Shown one piece after another: positions 23,901-34,247 of a stretch of DNA of 64,000 nucleotides. Positions within the stretch are counted from its first letter, which is position 1, and each line of letters starts with the position of its first letter. The stretch is from Theristus sp. LFF4_11 (taxonomy: Eukaryota > Nematoda > Chromadorea > Monhysterida > Xyalidae), in assembly GCA_030248135.1 (NCBI GenBank), contig JASANC010005620.1, forward strand, positions 1 to 64,000, written 5' to 3'. The notes under the pieces were generated by a model. That model ran no database searches and had not been told where the DNA came from. It saw only the letters and a list, made by a program, of their open reading frames with translations. A program made the translations under genes and the position numbers.

Positions 23901-25914
23901 ACTGAGATAATCGAACACTTCAGTGCAGCATCTCCACACCACGGCACCACCGTATTTGCGAACACACTCGTCGTAGAAACCATACACCTGTGCGTCGCAA
24001 CAGCAGAATGCAACAACAGAGAACGTGCACGCAAGCGACAGCTAATGAACGGCCTTGTAACCGCCAATATTCGCGCCAGCTGCTGCGCCAAAGTGACCAG
24101 TGTGAAAACAACCAACTTGCGTGATTTGCCGCGACTCATGATTTCCTCGAATCAACATGATCCTATCGGGGTAGCGAACCTGAAGGAAACAAAAATCCCC
24201 GTACTGGCGCTCATTTTTTTATCTTGTTCGACAAACAAACTCGCAAAAGGCACTTACTTTTAGAGCAAGCAGTAACAAAAACGTTTCGACGCTGTAGAAT
24301 CCACGATCCACAAAGTCCCCTAAGAACAAATAATTCGTGTCCGGTACATCGCCCCCAACTTTGAAGAGCTCTTTCAAGTCGTAAAACTGGCCGTGAATGT
24401 CACCACATATCTGCAATTAGAGATAAGTGCGCTCTCGGTGCATATAAACTGTAGATTATGAGTGGTAATCATGAAAGTTATATGCCAGCTAAGAATACAT
24501 AAAATATATATAGTCGCCCTGGATAATTTATAGTAATAGCTGATTGGCTGTTGGTTTGCCTGAGACCAGGTTCAAAAAAAAGAATTTTTTTCTTTTTTTT
24601 AATCTGTGATGCTTTATCGTTTGTGAATGCGACCAGTGGGAATTTGACGAAAAAACAACCCAAAAACTTATTATGTGTGAAGAAATGCAGAAAATATTAA
24701 AAGCAGATGTTTACTGCGAAATTTTGGTTTGCAAAGCCAGTGACGACGACAATGACTCGGCATTTTTATATTTCCCTAGAATTTATAAAAAAATTCCTGA
24801 CGACCAAGTAACGACGACCATACTTATTCAGTGTTTCTCCGCTAAAAAAACAAACAAACAAGTCTGAGTTGTGGGTCGTCCAACATGAACGTTTGTACTT
24901 TTTTTCACTGTTGGTCAAACTGGACATTCTTCTCAATTCCACTGGCAAAAAAATGGATTAGTAGCACCAATTTGTTTGAATACTGTTTCAAACTAAAAAA
25001 GCTTCGTTAGACGTATTGTATACGTACAGTAACAGGGGCATCGACAATCTGAACGTTGCCCTCTTCCACGAGAATCTCACGCGCCTTCGCGCACAGTGCC
25101 TTCACTTCGCTCTCTGTTATTAACTCACATCGCCGCAGCTTTTCGATTTGTCTGAAAACCAATAAAGAATTGCAAATTTGCGAAGCACAATCAATCACTC
25201 ACCCTCCTAAACAAACACCGAGACCCCCCCCCTAAATGAAAGAGAACCACCATGCAACAGCTGGATGTCCCCCGATACCCCCAATTATCTATCTGGACTG
25301 GATCTGGGACATTTGCTCCAGCTATCTATATCGGCCCCCAACGCCCATCCCCCCCTCGGCTCTGGAACAACTATGGTTTTTTCAATCAAACTAATGGCTT
25401 AGGTTCTGGAACTCAATGCGTTTTCAGACGTCGAAAAAAAATTGGTTTCATGCTTGATGCGAAGATTCAAAATTGCCAAAGTCACCCGGTGTCGAAGCGC
25501 ATGGATTGCCAACAAAATTATTTTGGTGCTCGTGCTCCAAAAAACTGTTATATTTGAAAAAACGGCGGTCCAAAAAGTACCAATCGTTTTTTGACGATAA
25601 CTATTCAATTCATTTGAATTTTTTTATGAATTCTATGAAGTCTGAACACCAGGACATCAGAACACAGACACAATCATTCACAATCATTCAGAAAGCAAAG
25701 AAATAAAAACGAGAGAGAGTTCGTTCAACCTGTCTAGATCGCCGACAGCAATATCAATTGTTTGTTGTTGTGACTCAGTTGTGTAAGCTTTCAACGATGC
25801 TTCCTCAGGCACAGTCTTCGAGCTGTTGCAGCTGTTCTCGTCCGTGCCAATGCCGCCGCCACCAACTCCTGTGCCAGCGTCACCCTCGCCAGCACTTTCT
25901 GCCACGTCGTTCAT
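20973..25914 (-). CDS. PPP4C: Ser/Thr protein phosphatase 4 catalytic subunit
   Basis: Predicted 360-aa PPP-family phosphatase, the catalytic subunit of PP4, which acts in DNA repair, centrosome maturation and splicing-complex regulation. Minus exons are 25914-25730, 25151-25028, 24410-24258, 24179-24117, 23987-23877, 23628-23502, 23366-23177, 22097-22019 and 21023-20973; all phases join. Metal-site motifs: GDIHG (106-110), GDFVDRG (134-140) and GNHE (166-169); also SAPNYCYR. It ends in DYFL, the carboxymethylated terminus of PP2A-like enzymes. Diagnostic PP4 stretches: [20 protein letters not shown] and [13 protein letters not shown]. Unlike human PP4C (307 aa) it has about 53 extra N-terminal residues, Gly/Glu/Thr-rich, encoded in exon 1. 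Introns 1, 7 and 8 contain transposons. Confidence 0.97.
21048..21947. mobile_element. Tc1/mariner-type element in PPP4C intron 8
   Basis: About 900 bp, between TATA steps. The left end AGGGTGGGCCAGAAACAATG and the right end (inverse GGGTGCGACAGAAGTAGTGG) form an imperfect inverted repeat of about 50 bp including GTCACCTTTTGA. No transposase frame survives. It lies wholly inside the last intron. Confidence 0.8.
22195..22923. mobile_element. Tc1/mariner-type element with long inverted repeats in PPP4C intron 7
   Basis: 729 bp flanked by TA (22193-22194 and 22924-22925). The inverted repeats exceed 100 bp, including CGCGTTATTTCTCGAGTTGT, followed inward by GTTGAACCATATTCAATG, on both arms. No transposase is visible. 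Confidence 0.85.
25262..25375. mobile_element. hAT-like element family 2, inverted truncated copy in PPP4C intron 1
   Basis: It ends with TCTGGAACAACTATG at 25375, the inverse of the family's CATAGTTGTTCCAGA. The other terminus is missing; a C-rich junction lies near 25220. Confidence 0.7.
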
Positions 25915-26136
25915 TTGCTTCTTGTGGAATTTATAACTCTGTTGGGTCCAGGCTAGGGTTGTTGAACAAAAATCGATTTTTTTAAAGTGATAAAAAAACA
26001 ATTTTTTTAATTCGAAAGTTTTCTCTAATATTCTCTGAAAACCTCAATTTTGGCACAATTTTTCGAAACTTCAACAAAAATTTTCATTGATATTATCTCG
26101 TAAAACCTTTAGCAGTCGATTTTGGACCGTTCTACC

Positions 26137-26616
26137 CATAGTTGTTCCAGAGCCGAGGGGTTGGGGGGGGCGATATAGATAGCTGGAGCAAATTTTCGAG
26201 ATAGATAGATAGCTGGAAAATTTTGGGGGGGGGCGGCCGCGCCCGCGGGGGGGGGGGGGGCATGTGACTTTGGGGGGCGGTCAAAATTTTGAAATTTGAT
26301 AGATAGATAGCTAAAACGCTAAAAAGCTATAAAAACAGCAAAATAATGCTAAAAATACACTAAAAATCAAGTATAAACGCGTATTTTACCTAAAATTAGC
26401 AAAATTTTCAAGAATTACGAGCAAAAATGGTCAATTTTGGTCAAAAATTGACTCATTTTATGTCTTCGAAGACAAAAATTTTCAGATAGATAGCTGGCTG
26501 AAAAATTTTTTTTAGATGGATAATAGCTGAGCCGAAAAAAACCTGTTTGATAGAGATAGATTCGAAAAAATTTTGGGGGGGGCGGCCCCCCAGGCCCCCC
26601 CCCTAGAACAACTATG
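26137..26616. mobile_element. hAT-like element family 2, copy 2
   Basis: 480 bp with CATAGTTGTTCCAGA and CTAGAACAACTATG ends and a perfect 8-bp duplication GTTCTACC (26129-26136 and 26617-26624). It is inserted into family-3 copy A. G/C runs in it are longer than in copy 1 at the same positions. Confidence 0.88.
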
Positions 26617-26924
26617 GTTCTACCGACTGATTTCAGGCTTCAACAACATCTGCGTTGAAGTTTTTGAGCGTCCCAAAGGTTGGCTTACCATTTCCGATGC
26701 AGATAAGGTGACGATTCGCCTCGCAATCTAAATTTGAGCGTCCGAGCTGCTCCGTTTGCAAGCGTTACGTTGTCTGGTTGCCGTATCGTGTGTCCTGCCG
26801 TTGCGACACATCATCAGAATTGATCGAATTTCTTCAAGCCGGTATGTGTATTTTCACTTGGGCTGGGGACAATTAGTGAGTGACGTTTTGGGGGTCAAAA
26901 CACTGGAAGAGGCAGAGGCATGGA

Positions 26925-27658
26925 TAGGGTTGTTAAACAAAAATGAAAATTTTTTTTTTAAAAAAAAAGTGATTAAAAAAAAAACAAAAATGCCGATTTT
27001 TTTTTTTTTTTAAAATTCGAAAAATTTTCCTCTAATATGCTCTGAAAACCTCAATTTTGGCACAATTTTTCGAAAGTTCAACAAAAATTTTCTTTGATTT
27101 TACCTCGCAAAACCTTTAGCAGTCGATTTTGGGCCGTTTTACCGACTGATTTTAGGCTTCGACAACATCTGCGATGAAGTTTTTGAGCGTCCCAAAGCTT
27201 AGCCTACCATTTCCGATGCAGATAAGGTGACGATTCGCCTCGCAGAGCGTCCGATTGTGCTCGCTACTCCGTTTGCAAGCGCTACGTTGTCTGGTTGCTG
27301 CTTCGTGTCGTGTCGTCGCGACACCATCAGAAGAATTGATCGAATTTCAAGGCGGTATGTTTGTCTTCACTTTAGCATTAGCTTAGCTGGGGACAATTAG
27401 TGACGTTTTGGAGGTCAAAACACAAGAAGAGGCATGGTGACGGTTTGGAAAAGGGGTAATTGAGGTCACCAAAACAAAATCTGCAAAGTTCCGCCATACG
27501 GGAGTCATTCGGGAGGCGCTTGCATATCATATGTGGTTCTTCGGACTCCCTGATTGATTTAGCACAACTTTGATTTTTGAAATTTTTTTTTTTAAAAAAA
27601 AATTTTTTTTTTTAAAAAAAACAAAAATGACGATTTTTGTTTTTTTTTAACAACCCTA
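26925..27658. mobile_element. hAT-like element family 3, copy B
   Basis: 734 bp, TAGGGTTGTTAAACA at the left and TTTAACAACCCTA at the right, with an exact 8-bp duplication GGCATGGA (26917-26924 and 27659-27666). It is inserted in copy A. Non-coding. Confidence 0.9.
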
Positions 27659-27984
27659 GGCATGGATACGGTTTGGAAAAGGGGTAATTGAGGTCACCAA
27701 AACAAAATCTCCAAAGTTCCGCCATACGGGAGTCATTCCGGAGGCGCTTGCACATCATGTGGTTCTTCGAACTCCCTGATTGATTTAGCACAACTTTGAT
27801 TTTTGAAATTTTTTGTAAAAAAAACTTAGTGGTGTTTTTTTACGTAAAATGTTCGTGGCCTTTGCTAAACTTGACATAATTTATAATACGCAAAGCTTCA
27901 TTATGATATGCACCTGCCCCTTGGGAATGGGATGCAAAAAAAATCATGTTTATCATTGTCAATTTTTGTTTTCGTTTATTTCAT

Positions 27985-28510
27985 GCCGAAAAAAACATTT
28001 TTTTTAAAAAACTACCAAATTCCAAAAATTTGCATTGGTCACAATGTCAAAAAATGTCTCTTTTGGTTGATTGACTGCGACGACGTCGTCTATGGTTTTT
28101 GGAATTTGCAGATTTTGCCTTTAGGCATGAAAAGACGTGCCGCCGCTGGCCGCTACTGTGTGTCCAAGCACCGAGAAGAAGAACGCAGCAGGTGACTTGT
28201 ATTTATTGACAATGTGACCAATCTTTGAACAACAATGAATGGACATGGCGCACCCAATGAATCAATTGTTAAAAGCGGGATGAAAACCGTCGAAATCGTT
28301 CGAAGCAAGTTTTGTCATTTTGTTTGTTTGTTTTTTCGCGACGACACGACACGAAGCAGCAACCAGACAAGGTAGCGTTTGAAAGCAAAAATTCTCGACG
28401 ACGTCGTCGCCGTCAATCAACCAAAAAAACTTCAGTTTACTAATTTTTTACCAATGCAAACGTTTGGAATTTGGTAGTTTTTAATTTAGAATTTTTGCGA
28501 CGCATGAAAA
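27985..28510. mobile_element. TIR element with GACGACGTCGTC-containing arms
   Basis: The arm at about 28010-28106 (ACTACCAAATTCCAAA ... GGTTGATTGACTGCGACGAC) is repeated in inverse at about 28390-28485. No ORF and no clear target duplication. Class not assigned. Confidence 0.6.
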
Positions 28511-28624
28511 AACTTCATCGCAGACTGTTGTCGAACAACAAAAAAAATATTTTCTGAACAGTACCGTGGGCCCAAAAAAAATTCGAGGGGGGGGGTATGG
28601 TACCGTGGGGGGGGTTTTACGGGT

Positions 28625-28814
28625 ATAGTCGACAAAAATTGTTTGTTGAACTTTCGTAAAAATTGTGACCCAAAATTGAGGGCATTTTTTCAGAGCATAT
28701 TAGAGGAAAATTTTTCGAATTTTTTTTTTTAAAAAAAAAAATCGGCATTTTTGTTTTTTTTTTAATCACTTTTTTTTTAAAAAAAAAAATTTTCATTTTT
28801 GTTTAACAACCCTA
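28625..28814. mobile_element. hAT-like element family 3, truncated copy E
   Basis: Only one end remains: TTGTTTAACAACCCTA at 28814, preceded by the A/T tracts of the family. It is joined on its left to a G-run word (about 28563-28620), so it truncates against the G-run repeat. Confidence 0.7.
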
Positions 28815-28924
28815 CCTGCCCCGCATCCGCATTGCTCATTGCTCATGATCCACTGGCGCGCCTGCACACGCTCCGCACTCAACATAAACTCGTTCAAAAC
28901 GCAATTATTTTTATTCTTGCTTTC

Positions 28925-29015
28925 TTAAAAAAGCTTGGCTTAGGTTAGGATTAGGTTAGGAACAGGTTTTGGTTAAGATTAGGTTTAGGTTTGGTTTTTA
29001 GGTTTAGGTCCGTTT
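28925..29015. repeat. Degenerate TTAGG-like repeat
   Basis: GCTTGGCTTAGGTTAGGATT followed by further TTAGG/TTTAGG words. It resembles degenerate telomere-type repeats, but the same motif occurs inside the transposons (13.7-14.5 kb, 49.7 kb), so it is more likely transposon-derived. Confidence 0.5.
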
Positions 29016-29330
29016 TAGCAATGTCCGAGAACATCCAATTGTGGAGCGTGAGTTAACTGGAGCGTAATATCATAAAACGTGCCAACCATTTATATAACGT
29101 TGATTATACAAACAAAACAAGCTCTTATTTTCAAATTTTGATTACTATTTGTCCGCACACGTGACTTTTTTTCAAAAAACTAAAGCTCGGTTAGTATTTG
29201 TCTCGATCCACATTTTATTTTGTATTTTGCAACGCATGGCATGTTGGCGATTGTTTTATATTGTTTACAATTTCGTGCGTGAGCGTGCATTTTGTGTCCA
29301 TCTGCACTCAACCAATCAATAGAACTGTAC

Positions 29331-31268
29331 ATGCCGCCGATGGCGTCGAACACAAAGGTGAGTATCCGATATAGGGTTCGAAAAAAATAAAAATCCCAAT
29401 TTTTTTAATTAATTTTTTTTTCAAATTTTTTAAAAAAATTTAAAAATTTTCAAAGTGCCGGAGGAAAATCCGATTGTCGACAAAAATAGGTGCATACGAA
29501 CCACGCTGACGAGCTGAGTGCGAATATGGCACTTTCAGAATGAAATTGACTTGAAATTGACATTTCAGAATGAAACAGAATGAACTAAAACTTTCTTGAA
29601 AATTAGCCCCCGACGTCAATTTGGACCTACCTTTTGCAGCATGTGGATCCAAACCCAAGTCGTGGTTCTCGTTCCAAATGATTTTTTTCTGTGTTCCACA
29701 GTACTTTCTTCCACGGGCCGGTACCAAAAAAATATCTGTCATCTTCGGTACTGATGCCAACTCTAAATTAATAACGCAAAATCTTTAAAATTACGTAATG
29801 TTATTTTTAACGACGGGTATTTAGATACCTAGTTTAGCAGTCACCTTGTCTTCATCGTATTTCACTTGACCCTTGCCACAAAAGCTTCTGCAAAATGGTG
29901 CTTCACCAGTTCAGTTCGACACAGTTCACTGCACCGTTTTTTCAAAAATATAATTTTACATTTTATCAATCAAGCGAAGAATTGTGATTTTTCACCACGA
30001 AGTTTGAAAATTTTTAAGGTAAAAAACCGGTTCTTTATTTTTTCAGAAAAAACTGGAAAAACCGGTTTCAAAACGGAAAAGAACCCGGTTTTTTTCTGTG
30101 CCAACCCTACTCTGGATAAATTACATAAGCAAGGGTCAAAATTGCTAGTGCCTGATAAAACTGAAATGAGATTAAAACAGACAAAGACATAAAAATAACG
30201 ACAAAAAATCGGTTGACATATTTTTAATTTTTCTACGAACTTGACCGGAGCACTAGACTGAACTCAAAGATCAATTGGCTGCGGTCATCATGTCACAGAA
30301 AGCCAGCGAGCCGTACCAAAATCTTTCTTCGAACACGTCGGCAGGGCATAAGCAGCAACAAGTGTCGCCTTTACTCAGCAGTGCTCACATCGGCTCACAC
30401 TACGGCCGCACGCCTCCAACGTTAGTTTGTGCAGTATGTTTCTTGGAACCTGTCACTTTTGTTCGCAGAATACAGATCTCGCAAAAAAAGAAAGATCGGG
30501 ATCGGAGTTGCAAAAAAACACCATAGTAAGTTTCGTTAGCTTCGGTTTGTGTTTGGAAGAAATTGTCGTCTTGTGAATTGAAGCTTGGCTCACATCAAGG
30601 TTTGTCTTGTCCAACAATGACTGGGGAAAGAAATTTCAGTGAAGTTGGGACTGGGCAGCCAATGATTGACCCAGAACTGCAGCCGATGCTTGTAGCAACT
30701 GAAATGGACGAAAAGCGTTACTCAAAGTGCATGCAGGAGGCTGCTAGGCTGATACTCGACGACCAGGTGGGCGACCACGACATCGCTATGCGCCTGAAGG
30801 TAACATTATAAAAACACACCGATTTTTAAACTCACATTTTTGCGTTCTTCAGTTCAGTCAGAACACAGAAGGAGCACTTTTGCACAGATCAAACTAAAAA
30901 CTAACATCACATATTAGATAAACATTTACATGCACACTTGTGAACACATTTTGACACATGTGAACTACAGCCATGTTTACCAATCTTTTGAGAACCAGAA
31001 AGTGCCACAAAGTGTTTGTTAACAATTTTTTATCCACTGCTGAGTTTGCATGGTTTTTAACACATTGTTTTCACACTGTTCTGCAATCGAGAATCCCAAT
31101 AAGCTGCAGGATTTCATGGACCACTTAGACGAGCGAAAAAACGATTGGCAGGTGGTGGTCGGCCGTGACTTCGCCACTTGGGTGACGTGGCAAGAGACGT
31201 GCTATGTGTATTTCTACGTGGGCAAGTTCGCAATTCTTTGCTTCGTCGCAGCAACAAACGACAAATGA
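29331..31268 (+). CDS. LC8-type dynein light chain with N-terminal extension
   Basis: A member of the LC8/DYNLL family, small dimeric hub proteins of dynein and other complexes. The core is split over 30640-30799 (EKRYSKCMQEAARLILDD) and 31110-31268 (DWQVVVGRDFATWVTWQETC and YVYFYVGKFAILCF), the counterpart of WHCIVGRNFGSYVTHET and IYFYLGQVAILLF in DYNLL1. The N terminus is a Ser/Gln-rich extension of about 60 residues. Two starts are possible: ATG at 30290 (exons 30290-30420, 30640-30799, 31110-31268; 149 aa, in phase), or a mini-exon 29331-29357 (MPPMASNTK, strong GTGAGT donor) joined in phase to 30299. A further exon-like piece at 30476-30525 (basic, SRKKRKIGIG) does not keep phase and may be skipped. 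Divergence from canonical LC8 suggests a specialised paralogue. Confidence 0.82.
29372..30109. mobile_element. hAT-like sequence in first intron of the light-chain gene
   Basis: Bounded by TAGGGTTCGAAAAAA at 29372 and CCAACCCTA at 30109. The right part (about 30000-30109) has AACCGGTTT words like the element at 60275-60524. The 8-bp flanks do not match, so this is probably two fragments. The middle (29700-29760) holds a GTACC...ATCTTCGGTACTGATGCC word also seen near 32325 and 52736. Confidence 0.5.
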
Positions 31269-34247
31269 AATGCAATTTTATCGCTTCTCTGCATTTTTTG
31301 TGATGAAAACGCAGTAAACTCGCGTGATTCATTTCATGACCCCAGATTTGAATTAGAAGACTGGTATTTATTTATGCCAACCGCTTTTTACCAAGCATCA
31401 AATTGCAAATTCACTGAGGCAATAGAGGCAAAAACAGATGTGAATTGGGCTCCCAAGGTGTATTTGTTTGAATCCAACGTTTCCCGACTTGCGGCGATTT
31501 GCACACTCGGAAAGTGCGTTCATTCAACGTTCTGGCATGTAGCTTCTGAGCAAGAAAAGCGGGTTGCTCGGTATTGGTTGCAGTTGTGCCGTGCATGCGA
31601 TCCTGTTTACGTTCTTATCCACCGTTACTCACACCAATTTCAAATTGATTCTTTTGTTTATTATAGAAAGGGGTTATATAGCCGATATAATGACATGTAA
31701 TTAATACACGTTGTTACCAATTTTATCGTTTCTCAAAAGTTTGTTTGCAGGCACAAAAGTTTCATGCTGTGGGAAAAGCTGCACAGCTAAAGCAAAAAAA
31801 ACGAATCCTCAATACGACTGCGCTGCAAATTTGAATTGCCGCGCAATTTATGAAAGGTTTTCCTAACAGAACTGAGCTCAACTGAACAGTACCTGCTAGT
31901 ACCGAAGACGTGGGGAGAGGTAACCCGAGACCACACGTGAGGGAGTCACGCGACACCCCTTAAAACATGACACTGTAATCATACACGGGTTACATCCCCC
32001 CCCCCACAAATTTCCTCGCAGTACCAAAGATGACAGACACTTTTAGGTAGGGGGTACCATATCTTTATTAAACGTGTCCCAATATGCGTTTGTACGCACA
32101 GATAGAGAACATGTTTCATGGCTGAAATTTGAAGCAATTTGAGATCAGCAGTACTTTACGTATTCTTCCGGCAGATTTCTGCAAGAAATTGAGACAAAAC
32201 TAATCAGAATAATTTCTCACTAAATAATGATAAATAAACCGATTAGCATCCGGTGCACCAGCATCAGCTAGTTGCATATATATTAGCAAGATAGACTGTA
32301 GCCCCTACCTAAAAATGTCTGTCATCTTCGGTACTGACGGGCAATACCGAAGATAACAGACATTTTTAAAGGGGGGGGGGGATTTTGGGGGTGCGGATAA
32401 GTGTGGGACCCCCCCTTCCCCGGTCGCCTGCCCAGACCACAGTAATCCAGGAGACTGAGATTATAAGGGTACGATGCCAGCCAACACTGAAAAAGCACTG
32501 TTGCCGGTGGTGTCGGAACGCCATTTGTCTGCTGTATCTACAGTGTATCTTGTCTATTTTGTTGCTTCTTGCGTTTAAATTAGCTTCGTTCGTTACTTGC
32601 TTGGTATAAAAGTCTTTTTTATTTTGAAATAAAATAGAACTTCTCAGACACGCGCACAATGATTCTGCAATTGTTGCATCCAAAGCAAAAAATATGGTCG
32701 GCACAGACATAACATGGACAGATTCGGACTGAATCGGGTTATAGATAATGAAGGAAAGGTGTGAAACAAAACAATAACAACGGAAGTCAACAGCGACAAC
32801 AGACAAAATATGATTTCGTTTGTACCGTCTTCTGTTAAGCGTGTAGTTCATCAAAACCTAACCCACCGAACACAGTAAAACATTGTACGGGCCGCAACCA
32901 CCTGACGACGCACAAAATTCCTGAGCAGAGCTTCACTACACAGTAAACTTTTTCAATATTATTATTGTGGATTTATTCAAACGTGTCCGGACTAAAATGA
33001 CGTCATTTGCTGTAAAAACGTCCGTGTGTCAAAGTACAGGCACTAAAATGTCAGTTTGATGTGACTGATTCGACATTCACCATTTGTTTGCGGGAAGAAA
33101 TCTGCTGAACGGAAAGACTGGTTTGCTGTGAACGGCAAGCGCATGTTTAGCGGCACATGACGTCATTTCAATGGGACACGTTTAAAAAATAGGTAATACA
33201 TAACACTCATTTTGTCATTCAGAATCATTGCACCTTCATGGGTAAAACCGCTCATTACCTCCAGCCAAACCGCTCTACAACACATAACAACCAAAATGTC
33301 CACGTCCACTCGCACAAAGAACAGGCAAGTAATAATAAAATGCTGGGCAAAAGCATGAGAATAATGTGTTTTTGTGAAATGACTCACAAAGTTTGAGCAA
33401 AGTGTCAACCAAACGCAAATCCCAAGTAAATTCTAGCAAAATATTTATTTTAAGACCTAGTCGCCTTGGCTATTGTAGTATTAGCTGATTGGCTAGTGCG
33501 ATGCATATGCACAATACGTGTATGCACTGCGCATCAACCATAACCAACCAATCCGTTAATACCACAAATCAATTAGGCAGCGACTATAGAAACGTGCAGC
33601 TTCGGGTGTATTCTTCTTAGTTTTTACATTTGCTATTCTACTAACTATTGGTAACCATTCTTTATTGCAGTTACTATTACTCATTGACAGCGGTCAGAAT
33701 ATGCCAGATTGGACTTACGTGTCTACCTAGCTGATCGAACGTTGATTGGATAAAAATGTTGGTCACAATTCATTGAAACGTACGCCACGAAAAAAACGAG
33801 TTAGCCTGAAACAGTACGACTCAGCTAGCCCTCAAGGATAAAACGACCAACAATCGTGAACATTGAAACAACAATAAAAATTAATGTGAGCAAATGAAAC
33901 GATAACAAATAAAAAGACAAGAACAATCAATCTTTTGCGAGGCGAGCCATAAGAGTTCACGCAGAAAGAAATGGCAGGCAACCTGGCAATCTGCAGCAAC
34001 ACTGTTCTACTTGTTACGGCCACTAAAAGGCCCAGTTTTTTTTATTAAGATAGTCCAGAACAAACGGGCAATTGAAATCTAACTGAAAACAGAAAACTTG
34101 TGAACAGTTGAAGGCACTATTGAGAGACCAAAAAACCGAATCTGCAGACAACATACAATACGCACGCACACAACAACAGTAGCATCGGTACAAATCCTGG
34201 ATAAACAGAAAACGAGAACAGCGAAAACCAACGAGCTTCATGAAGAA
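31269..34247. other. Gene-poor spacer
   Basis: I recognise no gene here. A 108-codon ORF at 31374-31700 and a 162-codon minus ORF at 32366-32854 show no motif. The span 31895-31990 is a diverged, G-poor relative of the 53.9 kb G-run array. Near 32010-32400 there are repeated TACCGAAGATGACAGACA words and a short G run. A TAGCTGATTGGCT motif near 33484 recurs near 24540 and 57430 and may mark further decayed elements. Confidence 0.45.

Larger units (their letters stand above)
25954..27830. mobile_element. hAT-like element family 3 (TAGGGTTGTT ends), copy A, disrupted
   Basis: It starts TAGGGTTGTTGAACAAA at 25954. Its body is interrupted by a family-2 element (26137-26616) and by a second family-3 copy (26925-27658), then continues to about 27830, where the right end is degraded. 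The body contains GCAGTCGATTTTGG and CGTCCCAAAG words shared with the other copies. No transposase frame. Confidence 0.75.

Noticed and set aside
28925..29015. An interstitial telomere
   Set aside because: TTAGG-like words are irregular and also occur inside transposons here.
31374..31700. A 108-codon plus-strand ORF
   Set aside because: No motif, weak context, and ends in sequence with no gene features; probably chance.
32366..32854. A 162-codon minus-strand ORF
   Set aside because: It starts in low-complexity sequence, spans G-run and repeat words, and has no domain.
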